Positions 24,790 through 34,014 of a stretch of 64,000 nt of DNA are shown here, one piece after another. The position numbers and the translations under genes were made by a program. Under the pieces are notes generated by a model. That model saw only the letters and a program-made list of their open reading frames with translations, ran no database searches and was not told where the DNA came from. The stretch is taken from contig JAMXLO010000130.1 in assembly GCA_024280945.1 (NCBI GenBank), positions 1 through 64,000 on the forward strand, given 5' to 3'. This DNA is from Acetobacteraceae bacterium. GTDB lineage: Bacteria; Pseudomonadota; Alphaproteobacteria; Acetobacterales; Acetobacteraceae. The stretch's first letter is position 1; each line of letters starts with the position of its first letter.

Positions 24790-26385
24790 TCAGACCTTCC
24801 GCGTCCTGTCGTAGCGAATGAAGTCCGATTGCGGACCCAGGTGGAAGCCAACGACATTCTTTTGCGCCACCGTGACATCGGTCTGCTGCAGCATGAACGC
24901 GATCGGCGACCGGTCCCATGCCTGCTGCTGCATTGTGTGGTACAGTTCGACGCGCTTGTTTGTGTCCAGCTCTGCGGCCGCCTGCGCCACCTCATCAGTC
25001 AGCTCCTTGTCATGGAAGTGACAGCGCCAGGCAATGATCTTCAGTGGGCTGTCATCGGCATCGTTGGGATTGGCATTGAAGGCCTGCGCATTGGAGTTCG
25101 GATCGAAGTAGTCGGGAAACCACTGGTTTATGACCAACTGGTGCTGACGAGCCCGCATCTTTGTCACCAGCTGCTTGTTGGTTGCTGGCAGGAGCGAGAC
25201 TTTGATCCCCACCGCCGACAGGTTTGCCTGAAGTGCGGTCGCGATATCGCTGAATGGATGTTCTGACGGGTGATCCAGCGTCGCCGTGAAGCCCTGAGCG
25301 TAACCTGCCTGCGCCAGCAGCGCCTTGGCCTTGTCGGGATCATGTCTGAACGGTTGGTTGGTCAATGCACCCAGAATCATCGTCGGTTCGAATGCCTGGT
25401 TCACGATGTAATTGTCGGGAGCGATGTTCTTCTGGATCCCCTCATAATCGATCGCCCACTTCAATGCCTGTCGCACATCCGCCTTGGCAAACGGCGCGTA
25501 GCCCTCGTTGCCCGCCAGGTACAACTGGTTGGTGGTCGGCGAAGTAAAGCGATGAAGATCAGCATCGTTGACGATGGACCGGAGCTGATCGCTGGTCAAA
25601 TTTCGCGCCAGGTCGATGTCGCCTCTTTGCAGCAACAGCAGCTGCGTGGCTGGCTCCTTGACATGGCGGATGAATATCCGCTTGGTCGCAGGCGGCGTGT
25701 TTGCATGCGGGTTGGCGTCGAGAATGATGTGCTCGTCGGCCTGGAAGGACGTCAACTGATATGGTCCATTGCCCGCCGAGTGCCCGTTGAGCCATTGGTT
25801 GCCGAGGTCGTCCTTGACCTGATGCGCCAGTGCAGTGGCCTTCTCAACGATGCCACCGACCTGTGCTGACAAGCAGTAGAGCACGAAGCTGGTCGCTGCC
25901 GGTTTCGGCAGTTCAATCTCCAGGGTGTGCGAGTCGGTGGCGCGGATCAACTGCGTGACGTTGTCTTTGGTGAAGCCAAACTGGGTCAGGATAAAGCCAG
26001 GCGTCAGGTTCATAGTGATCGCGCGATGCAGCGAGAATTCTGCATCGGCCGAGGTCATCGGATTGCCCGAAGCGAAGCGGGCATCCTTTGTCAGGTGAAA
26101 GATGAACTTCCTGCCGTCTGATGAGACCTCCCAGGCCTCGGCAAGATCAGGGCGAACTTGACTCAGATTGTCGAGGTCAGGCGAAACCAGCTTGCGATAG
26201 ATGTTGACCCCGACCTCGATGGAGGTGAACTCGTAAGCCTGCGCCGGATCGAGCGCCACGATGTCATCGATCTGCTTGCCCATCACGATCGCGTTGGCCG
26301 GAGTCGCGGCGTACGCCCGGTCGACGGAGAAGGGTCCGGCAATGGCAACCGCTCCGGCGGCGATGAGCTCGCGACGTCTCAGCAT
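24790..26385 (-). CDS. ABC transporter substrate-binding protein, family 5 (orphan)
   Basis: 531-residue periplasmic binding protein of the peptide/opine/nickel class. The start MLRRRELIAAGAVAIAG looks like a twin-arginine leader, cut near AYA-AT. Family features include LDPAQAYEFTSIEVGVNIYR, RPDLAEAWEVSSDGRKFIFH, SAGNGPYQLTSFQADEHI and the C-terminal DYFDPNSNAQAFN. A GAGGGG ribosome site supports this start over one 52 codons upstream. No permease or ATPase gene is adjacent, so it probably serves a transporter encoded elsewhere. Ligand unknown. Confidence 0.9.
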   Translation of the reverse strand: MLRRRELIAAGAVAIAGPFSVDRAYAATPANAIVMGKQIDDIVALDPAQAYEFTSIEVGVNIYRKLVSPDLDNLSQVRPDLAEAWEVSSDGRKFIFHLTKDARFASGNPMTSADAEFSLHRAITMNLTPGFILTQFGFTKDNVTQLIRATDSHTLEIELPKPAATSFVLYCLSAQVGGIVEKATALAHQVKDDLGNQWLNGHSAGNGPYQLTSFQADEHIILDANPHANTPPATKRIFIRHVKEPATQLLLLQRGDIDLARNLTSDQLRSIVNDADLHRFTSPTTNQLYLAGNEGYAPFAKADVRQALKWAIDYEGIQKNIAPDNYIVNQAFEPTMILGALTNQPFRHDPDKAKALLAQAGYAQGFTATLDHPSEHPFSDIATALQANLSAVGIKVSLLPATNKQLVTKMRARQHQLVINQWFPDYFDPNSNAQAFNANPNDADDSPLKIIAWRCHFHDKELTDEVAQAAAELDTNKRVELYHTMQQQAWDRSPIAFMLQQTDVTVAQKNVVGFHLGPQSDFIRYDRTRKV

Positions 26386-26552
26386 GGTGGTTTCCCCTCG
26401 TGGACTTGAGGAGGCTAACCCAACGCACGCGATACGCAATCCATCTTCGGGCCTCATCCGTCGCGCACAATACAGTGTTCGGAGCCGATCCTGCCTCCTA
26501 CGAACCACAGATCGAGTCAATCGTTGTGAGAGCTCATACACTGGAGGCGCGT

Positions 26553-26921
26553 ATGTCGAGTACCACGGCTGGGCGAGTGAAGGATCCCGGAGACACGACT
26601 GGCCGCTTGGTTGCAGCCAGCAAGGTCAATGGCACTGCCGTCTATGATATGAAGGGCGAGCGTCTAGGCAGCGTCGAAGATATCATGATCGATAAGATGT
26701 CCGGGCAGGTGAACTACGCGATATTGTCTTTTGGCGGATTTCTCGGGATTGGGAGCGAGTATTATCCGTTGCCCTGGCGCAAGCTGACGTACGATACGGG
26801 TCTCGGCGGATTTCGGGTGGATATCGCAAGGGAAACCCTGGAAGGGGCCCCAAGGTACGAGCGCGACAGCGCCTGGTCGGACTGGGCCGCCGTTGACACC
26901 TATTATGGGCCTGCCATCTGA
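26553..26921 (+). CDS. PRC-barrel domain protein
   Basis: 122-residue cytoplasmic protein with one PRC-barrel (about residues 27-95): LVAASKVNGTAVYDMKGERL, GSVEDIMIDKMSGQVNYAIL and YYPLPWRKLTYDTGLGGFRV. Such free-standing PRC-barrel proteins are common in Rhizobiales/Rhodospirillales and are often stress-induced; their partner is unknown. The ATG has a CTGGAGG ribosome site eight bases upstream, better than a longer reading to 26400. It diverges from the orphan binding-protein gene. Confidence 0.88.
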   Translation: MSSTTAGRVKDPGDTTGRLVAASKVNGTAVYDMKGERLGSVEDIMIDKMSGQVNYAILSFGGFLGIGSEYYPLPWRKLTYDTGLGGFRVDIARETLEGAPRYERDSAWSDWAAVDTYYGPAI

Positions 26922-26935
26922 GCATCTGGACTGCC

Positions 26936-26967
26936 GGAGAGGGTCTGGTTTTCGGCAGGCCCTCTCC
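26936..26967. terminator. Hairpin between convergent genes
   Basis: GGAGAGGG (26936) and CCCTCTCC (26960) form a perfect eight-base stem 15 bases after the PRC-barrel stop, before a convergent small gene. A second, overlapping stem (CTGCCG/CGGCAG) competes with it. There is no T-run, so its role as a bidirectional terminator is only likely. Confidence 0.4.
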
Positions 26968-27034
26968 TGCCTTGCCAGGTCCATGAGTAGCTGGGAGCAT
27001 TCGGCTTCAACGCCTCGGCGGCCTGGCTCATGCG

Positions 27035-27295
27035 TCACGGAGGAATAGGACGCTGATTGCAGGGCTGGGTTGATGGCAGCCAACCTCCACCCTCTCCTGG
27101 CCCCGGGTTACCGCCGCAAAAGGACCAGTATCTCCCGGGCGGAAAGCAGACGGCGGCTCTTGGACTGTAGCGTTGATCTCCAGCCAGTGAAACGCACTGG
27201 AGCTTGCCGTACGGAAACGCTGCAGACGCAGAACTGCCCAGACCTCCCAGGGCGGCCAATGCGCAAGCCGAGAACAGAGCGACCTTCTTCGGCAT
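27035..27295 (-). CDS. Small secreted cysteine-containing protein (86 aa)
   Basis: Unknown. A clear signal peptide (MPKKVALFSACALAALGGLG, cut after ASA) is followed by about 60 residues with four cysteines (LQCVSLAG, AAVCFPPG, WSFCGGNPG, QPCNQRP), which may form two disulphides. The rest is Gly/Pro-rich. A start four codons upstream (MVEK) is also possible. It lies a few tens of bases upstream of nothing obvious and behind gshB on the same strand. Confidence 0.55.
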   Translation of the reverse strand: MPKKVALFSACALAALGGLGSSASAAFPYGKLQCVSLAGDQRYSPRAAVCFPPGRYWSFCGGNPGPGEGGGWLPSTQPCNQRPIPP

Positions 27296-27348
27296 CTTCT
27301 CCACCATCCGGAATCGCGTGACAGGGACGGACCGCGGAACGGTGAATG

Positions 27349-28326
27349 TCAACCGCGACGCGTCTCGATGCTGTTCCAGATCATCGCCTCGATGCTGATG
27401 CCGTCGAAGCGGTCGATTTCCTGGATGCCGGTAGGGGATGTGACGTTGATCTCGGTCAGCCAGTCACCGATCACATCGATCCCGACAAAGATCATGCCCT
27501 GGCTCCGCAAGGTCGGTCCGATCGCCGCGCAGATCTCGCGATCGCGCGCGCTCAGCGTCCACTTCTCCGGCCGGCCGCCGACATGCATGTTCGAGCGTGC
27601 CTCGCCTTCCGCAGGCACGCGGTTGACCACGCCCACCGGCTCGCCGTCCACCAGGATGATGCGCTTGTCGCCTTGCCGCACGGCGGGCTCGTAGCGCTGG
27701 AACATCAGCGGCTCGCGCGAGCGGGCGAAATGCATCTCCAGCAGTGCAGCGAGGTTCTCATCGTCGGGCTTGATGCGGAACACGCCGGCACCGCCATTGC
27801 CAAACAGCGGCTTGACGATGATGTCCTTGTGCTCGAGCCGGAAGGAACGGATCGCCTCGAGGTCCCATGTGATCATCGTGGGCGGCATCAGCTCGGGGAA
27901 GTGCGTGACCAGCAGCTTCTCGGGAGCATTGCGCACCGCCGCAGGGTCGTTCACCACCAGCGTGTGCGGGTGGATGTGCTCCAGCAGATGGGTCGCGGTT
28001 ATATACGCCATGTCGAACGGCGGGTCTTGGCGCATCATTACGATGTCCATGGTTGCGAGGTCGATCAGGACCGGTTCGCCAAAGGCATAGTGCGCACCCC
28101 GCTTGCGTTCGACGGTGACGGGACGGGCGCGCGCCTGCAGACGCTCTTCGCGACGTTCACCTTGCCGCCTGACCCCCTCGCGCAGAGCCATGTTGCGGAC
28201 CTCGTAGTGCCATAACGCGTGGCCCCGGCGCTGCGCCTCCAGCATCAGGGCAAAGGTGGAGTCGGCATCGATGTTGATCGATTCAATCGGGTCCATCTGG
28301 ACCGCGACCTTCAGTTTTCCCGCCAT
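27349..28326 (-). CDS. gshB: Glutathione synthetase
   Basis: ATP-grasp ligase joining gamma-glutamylcysteine and glycine. The 325 residues match the bacterial GshB length. Features: the N-terminal [40 protein letters not shown], the nucleotide-binding [32 protein letters not shown] and the metal site [20 protein letters not shown]. Complete and in good order. It stands alone on the minus strand, diverging from an LLM-type oxidoreductase gene 75 bases away. Confidence 0.95.
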   Translation of the reverse strand: MAGKLKVAVQMDPIESINIDADSTFALMLEAQRRGHALWHYEVRNMALREGVRRQGERREERLQARARPVTVERKRGAHYAFGEPVLIDLATMDIVMMRQDPPFDMAYITATHLLEHIHPHTLVVNDPAAVRNAPEKLLVTHFPELMPPTMITWDLEAIRSFRLEHKDIIVKPLFGNGGAGVFRIKPDDENLAALLEMHFARSREPLMFQRYEPAVRQGDKRIILVDGEPVGVVNRVPAEGEARSNMHVGGRPEKWTLSARDREICAAIGPTLRSQGMIFVGIDVIGDWLTEINVTSPTGIQEIDRFDGISIEAMIWNSIETRRG

Positions 28327-28401
28327 GGCGATCCCCTGTCCGGCATCAGGCCGTTCTGTCTATGGTGACACGGCTGGAAATGCCAGAGGAGCGCGACCGA
28401 G

Positions 28402-29466
28402 ATGAAATTCGGCTTCACCGTCATGGCTGACATCGACGAAATCGGCTTCTTCAGCCATGCGGAGGCACTCGGCTACGATTCCGTCTGGGTGACCGACAGT
28501 CAGATGCTGTTCTCGGACTGCTACGCGGTTCTGGCGCTTGCGGCACGCCAGACCAGTCGTTTGCACATCGGGCCAGGCACCGCGATATGCGGCACGCGCA
28601 TTCCGCCCGTGCAGGTTGCGGCGATGGCAACGCTGAACCGGATCGCACCCGGCCGCGTCTTCCTTGGGATCGGCACCGGGCATACCGCCATGCGCAGCAT
28701 GGGACAGCGGCCCATGAAGATCGCCGAGTTTGCCGAGTATCTGCGAGTGCTGGCGGCGCTGCTGCGCGGCGAGGTGGTGGACTACGCGTTCAACGGCGTC
28801 ACACGCCCGATCAGCATGCTGATGCACGAATGGAAATACATGAACCTGGAGCCCCGCATCCCGCTCTACGTGTCGGGCTTCGGACCGCGCGCGATGGGGC
28901 TGGCGGGCGAATACGGCGATGGCCTGGTCTTCGCAATTCCACCGCGCGGCGTACCTGTGGCGCAGGCACTCGCACACGCGCGCCAAGGTGCCAGCCGCGT
29001 CAATCGCGACCTCGGCAATTTTCACTCCGCAGCGCTGACCAGCGTTGGTGTGCTTCAGCCCGGCGAGGCGGTCGATTCAGATCGTATCAAGGAGACGCTT
29101 GGTCCGAATGTGATGGCGAGCGTGGGATACTTCTATGACGATGTGCAGAAGGGGCGCATCCAACTGCCGCCGTTCCTCGAGCGGATCTGGCGGCCGTACT
29201 GCGCGCTGGTCGAGCAGACGCCCGCCGAGTACCGCCACTTCCGCACGCACGAGTTCCACTATAGCAGGCTGCACCCTGGCGAAGCCGCTCTGATCGACGC
29301 CCAGCTCATTCGCGATACCTGCCTGGTCGGCACGCCCGAGGAACTCATCGAGCTGATCCGCGCGCTCGAGCGCGACGGGCTGCAGGAACTGAGCTTCGCC
29401 ACCGGTACATCAGCGAAGTGGCGGCTGGCGGAGGACTTCGCGCGGCTGGTGCTGGCAAAGCTTTGA
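28402..29466 (+). CDS. LLM class flavin-dependent oxidoreductase
   Basis: Bacterial-luciferase-like TIM-barrel oxidoreductase of 354 residues (F420/FMN-dependent MTHMPT-reductase-like branch). Signatures: the N-terminal KFGFTVMADIDEIGFFSHAE, SVWVTDSQMLFSDCYAVLAL, RLHIGPGTAICGTRIPPVQV, PGRVFLGIGTGHTAM and YVSGFGPRAMGLAGEYGDGL. The C-terminal LVGTPEELIELIRALERDGL is typical. Cofactor and substrate cannot be decided. No electron-donor partner lies beside it. Confidence 0.87.
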   Translation: MKFGFTVMADIDEIGFFSHAEALGYDSVWVTDSQMLFSDCYAVLALAARQTSRLHIGPGTAICGTRIPPVQVAAMATLNRIAPGRVFLGIGTGHTAMRSMGQRPMKIAEFAEYLRVLAALLRGEVVDYAFNGVTRPISMLMHEWKYMNLEPRIPLYVSGFGPRAMGLAGEYGDGLVFAIPPRGVPVAQALAHARQGASRVNRDLGNFHSAALTSVGVLQPGEAVDSDRIKETLGPNVMASVGYFYDDVQKGRIQLPPFLERIWRPYCALVEQTPAEYRHFRTHEFHYSRLHPGEAALIDAQLIRDTCLVGTPEELIELIRALERDGLQELSFATGTSAKWRLAEDFARLVLAKL

Positions 29467-29483
29467 CAGATCCCGCGGACGGG

Positions 29484-29780
29484 TCAGCGGCCTTCGGCGG
29501 GCGCTTCCGCGCTGGGGGAAACGCCAAGGGCCGGATGCACCGGTGCTCTTAGTTCCCGCGCGTGTTTGACCAGGAGAGACGTGCGCTCGCGCAGGACCAG
29601 GTTGATGTTCGGCTGGTTCAGCAGCACGGCCATCTTAACGAACCCGTCGAGGGTTCCGATCTGCAGTTTTTCCTCCTGCCTGCCGCCAAATGATGGCGCC
29701 GTCTCAACGCCAAAGATTGCCCCGCCCGCGCCCCTAACCACACGGCCAAACTTGCTTTCTGCCTCTGCCAAGCTGGTCAT
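29484..29780 (-). CDS. Hypothetical protein (98 aa)
   Basis: Unrecognised. The start MTSLAEAESKFGRVVRGAGG was preferred to one 17 codons upstream; an AGGTGCTGAAC stretch precedes it. The protein has no signal peptide or membrane segment. It contains an Ile/Leu-rich middle (LQIGTLDGFVKMAVLLNQPN, NLVLRERTSLLVKHARELR) and a low-complexity Ala/Pro/Glu tail. The coding evidence is an open frame and plausible composition only. The 150 bases upstream hold nothing else. Confidence 0.4.
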   Translation of the reverse strand: MTSLAEAESKFGRVVRGAGGAIFGVETAPSFGGRQEEKLQIGTLDGFVKMAVLLNQPNINLVLRERTSLLVKHARELRAPVHPALGVSPSAEAPAEGR

Positions 29781-29934
29781 GTTCAGCACCTCCCAAAAGC
29801 GGAAAAGCCCGCCGCGCTTCGCGGCAGGCACCTACGCCGGGGCGGTCGTCGCCGCCCACTGAGGAGCAGATTACGCCAGACGGTACCGTTGTCAAACTAT
29901 TACGGTGGACGAGGCACTGTGGCGGCCTCGGTCG

Positions 29935-30303
29935 TCAGGAGCACGTGTCGCCGACCGAGCACGAGGGCACGGCACCACAGGCGCGGATAATCGGATCGGC
30001 AGCAACGATCCCCATGACGTGTCCCCAGTCCTCTGCCTTGCATCGCGTCTCCGCGCTGTCTGACCGCGCCCGTGAACCACCAAGCAATAGCTGCCTGGCA
30101 ATGCACCGGGCCTTTTCCTCCGGCGCGTGGAGCGCAATCCAGGTGAGCCCCTGCCAAGAGAAGACATGCCACTGGCCATGCATGTCGAGGACCGCGACAT
30201 CGCTGTCGCCCTCACCCGACAATGACATCACTGCCGGCATGCACCGATCTGGTGCCTGCGAGCAGAGCAGCAGCAGCGTCATGGCGACAATTGCTCGCTT
30301 CAC
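29935..30303 (-). CDS. Hypothetical secreted protein (122 aa)
   Basis: Unknown exported protein. The GTG start gives a good signal peptide (MKRAIVAMTLLLLCSQAPD). The mature part has five or more cysteines (RCMPAVM, KARCIAR, TRCKAEDW, RACGAVPSCSVGDTCS) and a hydrophobic strand region (VAVLDMHGQWHVFSWQGLTW). It follows the secreted lactonase-like gene by 63 bases on the same strand. The function is not predictable. Confidence 0.5.
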   Translation of the reverse strand: MKRAIVAMTLLLLCSQAPDRCMPAVMSLSGEGDSDVAVLDMHGQWHVFSWQGLTWIALHAPEEKARCIARQLLLGGSRARSDSAETRCKAEDWGHVMGIVAADPIIRACGAVPSCSVGDTCS

Positions 30304-30366
30304 GTCGCGCCCCACGCCTATTGCCGCCACCGCATGCGAAACAGCGAACCGGGTCAGGAGCTGGTC

Positions 30367-31167
30367 TTACTGGTAGTAGTCGGGGGCGTGCTTCATGGTC
30401 TGGCTCTGCGGCTTGTCGTGATTGATCCACAGCTGCGCGTCGTTCTGCGCCATCACTTCGGCCATACGCTGCATCGAGGCCGACGATTTGGCTTTATCGA
30501 CGTTGATCGACGGTACGCGCCTGGCGTCCCAGTTGCTCTTGAGATGCACGGCGTCACCTGACAGCAGGACGGCGCCGGTTTCGCTCAATCTTACCAGCAG
30601 GGATTGATGTCCGGGGGTGTGGCCCGGCGTTGACAAGATCATGACACTGCCGTCGCCGAAGACATCATGGTCACCTTGCAGCTTGGTGACCGGGTGTGAC
30701 TCCTTGAAGCGGGGCGAGCCGTCCTGGTTGGGCCAGTCATACTCTGCCTGTTGGACCAGCAGCATGGCTTGTGGGAAGAGTTCGACATTCCCGATGTGAT
30801 CGGGATGGGTATGCGACACTGCCAGATATTTCACCTCGGCCGGTTTGATCCCGATCTTCGCCAGTTCACCTTCCAGCGTACTGGTCCGCCGCCAGGCAGA
30901 TGGGTCGGTCGATGGCCTTGAGTAGATCGCATCGGGCAGGCCGGTATCCCAAACCATCCAGTCTTTGCCGTGCTTGATCACGTAGCAGGTGTCGACGAAA
31001 TCGATCGGCTGGCCAACGTTGACACCCGGCGTCCAAGGCGACACGTCTGGCGCCGTCCGTTCCCCACACGCGACCACATAAAGGCGATCGGCCGTCGCCT
31101 CTGCGTAAGCTGCCCTGGTTATCAGCAACAACGCCAGCAGCGCCGCAGCCACGTGCCATGATTTCAC
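30367..31167 (-). CDS. Secreted MBL-fold hydrolase, N-acyl-homoserine-lactonase-like
   Basis: 266 residues with a signal peptide (MKSWHVAAALLALLLITRAAYA). The metallo-beta-lactamase fold follows, with the di-metal motif HTHPDH at 119-124, the second His in STPGHTPGHQSLLV, Asp in LLSGDAVHLKSNWD and the late His in LWINHDKPQ. The sequence resembles the N-acyl homoserine lactonase family of this fold. Activity on acyl-homoserine lactones is an inference from family. It would act in the periplasm or outside the cell. An MFS transporter gene lies upstream on the same strand. Confidence 0.82.
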   Translation of the reverse strand: MKSWHVAAALLALLLITRAAYAEATADRLYVVACGERTAPDVSPWTPGVNVGQPIDFVDTCYVIKHGKDWMVWDTGLPDAIYSRPSTDPSAWRRTSTLEGELAKIGIKPAEVKYLAVSHTHPDHIGNVELFPQAMLLVQQAEYDWPNQDGSPRFKESHPVTKLQGDHDVFGDGSVMILSTPGHTPGHQSLLVRLSETGAVLLSGDAVHLKSNWDARRVPSINVDKAKSSASMQRMAEVMAQNDAQLWINHDKPQSQTMKHAPDYYQ

Positions 31168-31293
31168 GATGCTGTCCCTGAAAGTGCCGTGAACCTGAAG
31201 GGAGCGTAAGGGCCGGAATGGCGGCGGGCAACCGCGGCATCAGCCGAACCTTTTGCGGAGGTTCGCCGAGAAGCACGCATACGCGACACCAAG

Positions 31294-32691
31294 TCATGCG
31301 TGCGAGATTGCCTCGAGCGCAAGTCCCTTGGTGCGTGGGCCAAAGCCGCCGATCGAGATCACCACGATGACCATCGAGAAAGCGATGAAGCCGAACACCG
31401 CAATGACGCCACCCAGGTTGAGCAGATAGGCCACGATCAGGCCGGACAGTGCAGCGGACAGCCGGCTCCACGAATACACAAAGCCCACGGCGCGAGAACG
31501 GATGCGCGTTGGAAACAGCTCCGATTGATAATTGTGGAAGCTGTAGGACATCCAGTTGTTGCACAGCGTCACCAGCACACCGAGTACGATCAGCAGCACG
31601 GCATGGGTGGCGTTGGCGAACAGCATACCGAAGACAGCAATGCCTATCGCACCGCCGCAAACCTGCCATTTCCGCTCCATCTTGTCGGCGACCAGGGTGC
31701 CAAGCAGCGGGCCGACCGGGTTGGCAATGGCGATGATGAAGGAATAGAGCAGGCTTGTGGTGATCGTGATGCCTTTGGAGATCAGCAGCGTCGGCACCCA
31801 GGCGGCGAAGCCGTAATAGCCGAAGGTCTGGAAGAAGTTGAATACCGAGAGAACGATGGCGCGCCGATCGTAAGGCGGTTGCCAGATCTCGGCGAAGGTG
31901 CCTTCTCCCGTCTCGTGCTCGACGGGTTGCCCGGCCGCCGGCAGAGCGCCACCGACGTCCCGCGCCACGGCTCGCTCGATCGATGCCGTGACCCTTTCGG
32001 CCTCGGCGAGGCGGTTGTGTCGGGCAAGCCAGCGCGGTGATTCCGGCAACCCGAGGCGGATGAACCAGATCACGATGGCGCCCGCGGAGCCGATCAGCAC
32101 CACCCAGCGCCAACCATCGAAGCCAAACGGCGCGTGCGGCACGAGCAGAAAGGCGATGAACGCCATGATCGGCACGGCGAGGAACTGGAAGAATTGGTTG
32201 TAGGCAAAGGCGCGCCCGCGATGCGTGGCCGGCACCAACTCGGCGACGTAGGTGTCGATGGTGACCAGTTCGACACCGATGCCGATGCCGGCGATGAACC
32301 GCCACAGGTCGACCCCAAAGCCCGAGCTTTGGAACGCCATGATCGCGGTGGTGATCGAGTACCAGATCAGCGAGAAGGTGAACACGGTGCGCCGGCCATA
32401 GTTGTCGGCGACGTGGCCCAGGAAGATCGCGCCGACAAACAGACCGGCAAACAGCGAGAACACAAAAGTGCCGATGCCGGCGACACCAAATGGGCCAAGA
32501 ATGTTGAGCGGGCCGAGTGACTCTGGCGTGAAGTATCCAGCCTTGGCGAGACCCGGAGCGATATACGCGGTGAGGAACAGGTCGTAGAGCTCGAAGCATC
32601 CGCCGAGTGAGATCAGGGTAACCAGATACCAGATATGCTTCGTCATCGGCAGCCGGTCGAGCCGGGCTGCCAATTCCGCCTGTGTGGGCAT
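31294..32691 (-). CDS. MFS transporter, sugar/organic-acid porter type
   Basis: 465-residue major facilitator with about 12 membrane helices. The family motifs are GHVADNYGRRTVF between helices 2 and 3, and PESPRWLARHNRLAEAERV in the central loop. FELYDLFLTAYIAPGLAKAG in helix 1 is usual for the metabolite:H+ symporter (aromatic acid/sialic acid-like) branch. The start MPTQAELAARLDRLPMTKHI matches the family; the 84 upstream in-frame codons do not. The substrate is not predictable. The gene diverges from a Uma2-family gene. Confidence 0.9.
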   Translation of the reverse strand: MPTQAELAARLDRLPMTKHIWYLVTLISLGGCFELYDLFLTAYIAPGLAKAGYFTPESLGPLNILGPFGVAGIGTFVFSLFAGLFVGAIFLGHVADNYGRRTVFTFSLIWYSITTAIMAFQSSGFGVDLWRFIAGIGIGVELVTIDTYVAELVPATHRGRAFAYNQFFQFLAVPIMAFIAFLLVPHAPFGFDGWRWVVLIGSAGAIVIWFIRLGLPESPRWLARHNRLAEAERVTASIERAVARDVGGALPAAGQPVEHETGEGTFAEIWQPPYDRRAIVLSVFNFFQTFGYYGFAAWVPTLLISKGITITTSLLYSFIIAIANPVGPLLGTLVADKMERKWQVCGGAIGIAVFGMLFANATHAVLLIVLGVLVTLCNNWMSYSFHNYQSELFPTRIRSRAVGFVYSWSRLSAALSGLIVAYLLNLGGVIAVFGFIAFSMVIVVISIGGFGPRTKGLALEAISHA

Positions 32692-32819
32692 TCGGGGGTT
32701 CCTCTCGCGGAAAGGCCTCGTCGCCGGTTGGCATCGGCCCTCCACTGCGTCAAGCCACAGCGCCGTGCTTGCGGAGCCGGACTGATATGTCCATCTCTCG
32801 CGGCACAAGGAGCAACGTG

Positions 32820-33383
32820 ATGGCGAAGGCGCAGGTTGCCGAACCCTGCCAGCGGATGACCCGATCGGAGTATCGCGCCTGGGCGGAGCAGCAGCCCGTG
32901 GGCCGCTTCGAGCGCATCGACGGCGTGGTTGTCGCCATGGCACCCGAGCGGGTGGAGCACAATGACCGGAAGATGCTGACTTGGCTGGCGCTGCGGCGCG
33001 CGGTTCGCGAAGCCGGCGTAGCGTGTCACGTGGTCGGTGACGGAATGACGGTGGAGGTCGGCGACAGCGACTATGAGCCGGATGCCATGCTGTACTGTGG
33101 CGAACGGCTGGCAGCCGGCAGTACGACGGTTCCCCACCCGTTGCTGGTCGTCGAGGTGCTGTCGCCCAGCACCAGTGCGACGGATCGGGCGTGGAAGCTG
33201 CGCGAGTATTTTCGGCTGGCTTCGGTGCGGCACTACCTGATCGTCTGGGCCGACCGGCAGCAGATCGTGCACCATCAGCGCGACGATGCGGGGACAGTCG
33301 CGACGACAGTGCTGACGGAGGGGGAGATACGGCTCACGCCGCCCGGCATCTCCGTCGGGGTGGCAGAAATCTACGCGGACTAG
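32820..33383 (+). CDS. Uma2 family protein (PD-(D/E)XK nuclease fold)
   Basis: 187 residues of the Uma2/DUF820 family, a restriction-endonuclease-like fold of unknown biological role. Visible: [19 protein letters not shown] with the conserved early Glu region, [12 protein letters not shown] (the PD/E step), [20 protein letters not shown] (the ExK-like position with E of VEVLS) and [20 protein letters not shown]. The ATG has an AAGGAG ribosome site seven bases upstream. A second Uma2 gene lies at 42.1 kb. Confidence 0.87.
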   Translation: MAKAQVAEPCQRMTRSEYRAWAEQQPVGRFERIDGVVVAMAPERVEHNDRKMLTWLALRRAVREAGVACHVVGDGMTVEVGDSDYEPDAMLYCGERLAAGSTTVPHPLLVVEVLSPSTSATDRAWKLREYFRLASVRHYLIVWADRQQIVHHQRDDAGTVATTVLTEGEIRLTPPGISVGVAEIYAD

Positions 33384-33409
33384 GCCAGCGCCGCCTGTGA
33401 GCCAGCAGG

Positions 33410-33439
33410 CTTGTGCCCGGGTTTCCGCCAGCCCATCTA
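33410..33439 (+). promoter_or_regulatory. Sigma-32 (RpoH)-type heat-shock promoter for hslVU
   Basis: CTTG (33410-33413) is followed after 18 bases by CCCATCTA (33432-33439), matching the RpoH consensus of CTTG in the -35 and CCCCATnTA in the -10. hslVU is a classic RpoH operon in E. coli. A start some seven bases downstream of the -10 falls at about 33446-33448, on the hslV ATG, and no ribosome site is visible there. Confidence 0.55.
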
Positions 33440-33447
33440 AGCGCGTC

Positions 33448-34014
33448 ATGCAAAACACGAAGTTCGCCGTGGCTGACCCGACTGGGTGGCACGGCACCAC
33501 CATCCTGTGCGTCAGGCGGGATGGACACGTAGCGATGGCCGGGGATGGCCAGGTCTCGATGGGTCAGACCATCGTCAAGGGGAACGCCCGCAAAGTGCGC
33601 AGGATTGGTGCCGCCGGTACGGTCCTGGCCGGATTTGCTGGCGCCACCGCCGATGCGTTCACCCTGCTGGAACGCCTGGAGAGCAAGCTGGAGCGGTTTC
33701 CTGGCCAGCTCGAGCGCGCCTGCGTCGATCTGGCGAAGGACTGGCGGACCGATCGCTACCTGCGACGGCTCGAGGCGATGATGGCGGTGGCCGACAAGGA
33801 TCGCAGCTTCACCCTGACCGGCACAGGCGATGTGCTGGAACCGGAGGACGGCGTGATCGCGATCGGCTCGGGCGGCAACTACGCGCTCTCCGCCGCACGC
33901 GCGCTGATGGCCGTGGAAGGCCTGTCCGCCGAAGAGATCGCCCGGCGGTCGATGAAGATCGCCGCCGAGATCTGCGTCTACACCAACGACAACGTCATCA
34001 TCGAGACCATCTAA
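33448..34014 (+). CDS. hslV: ATP-dependent protease peptidase subunit HslV
   Basis: Proteasome-like threonine peptidase of 188 residues, forming a double hexamer that is capped by HslU. Mature proteins start at the catalytic threonine. Here a 16-residue propeptide ([16 protein letters not shown]) precedes T17-T18 ([20 protein letters not shown]). [14 protein letters not shown] and the C-terminus [11 protein letters not shown] are typical. Propeptides of this kind are usual in alphaproteobacterial HslV. Its stop is directly followed by the hslU ATG. The RpoH-like promoter ends nine bases upstream. Confidence 0.95.
   Translation: MQNTKFAVADPTGWHGTTILCVRRDGHVAMAGDGQVSMGQTIVKGNARKVRRIGAAGTVLAGFAGATADAFTLLERLESKLERFPGQLERACVDLAKDWRTDRYLRRLEAMMAVADKDRSFTLTGTGDVLEPEDGVIAIGSGGNYALSAARALMAVEGLSAEEIARRSMKIAAEICVYTNDNVIIETI

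Noticed and set aside
24759-24790. GAGGCGC/GCGCCTC inverted repeat between bfr and the binding-protein gene as a terminator
   Set aside because: The stem is only seven bases with a long loop and no T-run, and it touches the stop region of the convergent gene; too weak to list.
30866-32734. A 622-residue minus-strand frame overlapping the MFS and lactonase-like genes
   Set aside because: It is another frame of the MFS gene, Arg/His-rich with no domains; the real transporter has clear helices and motifs.
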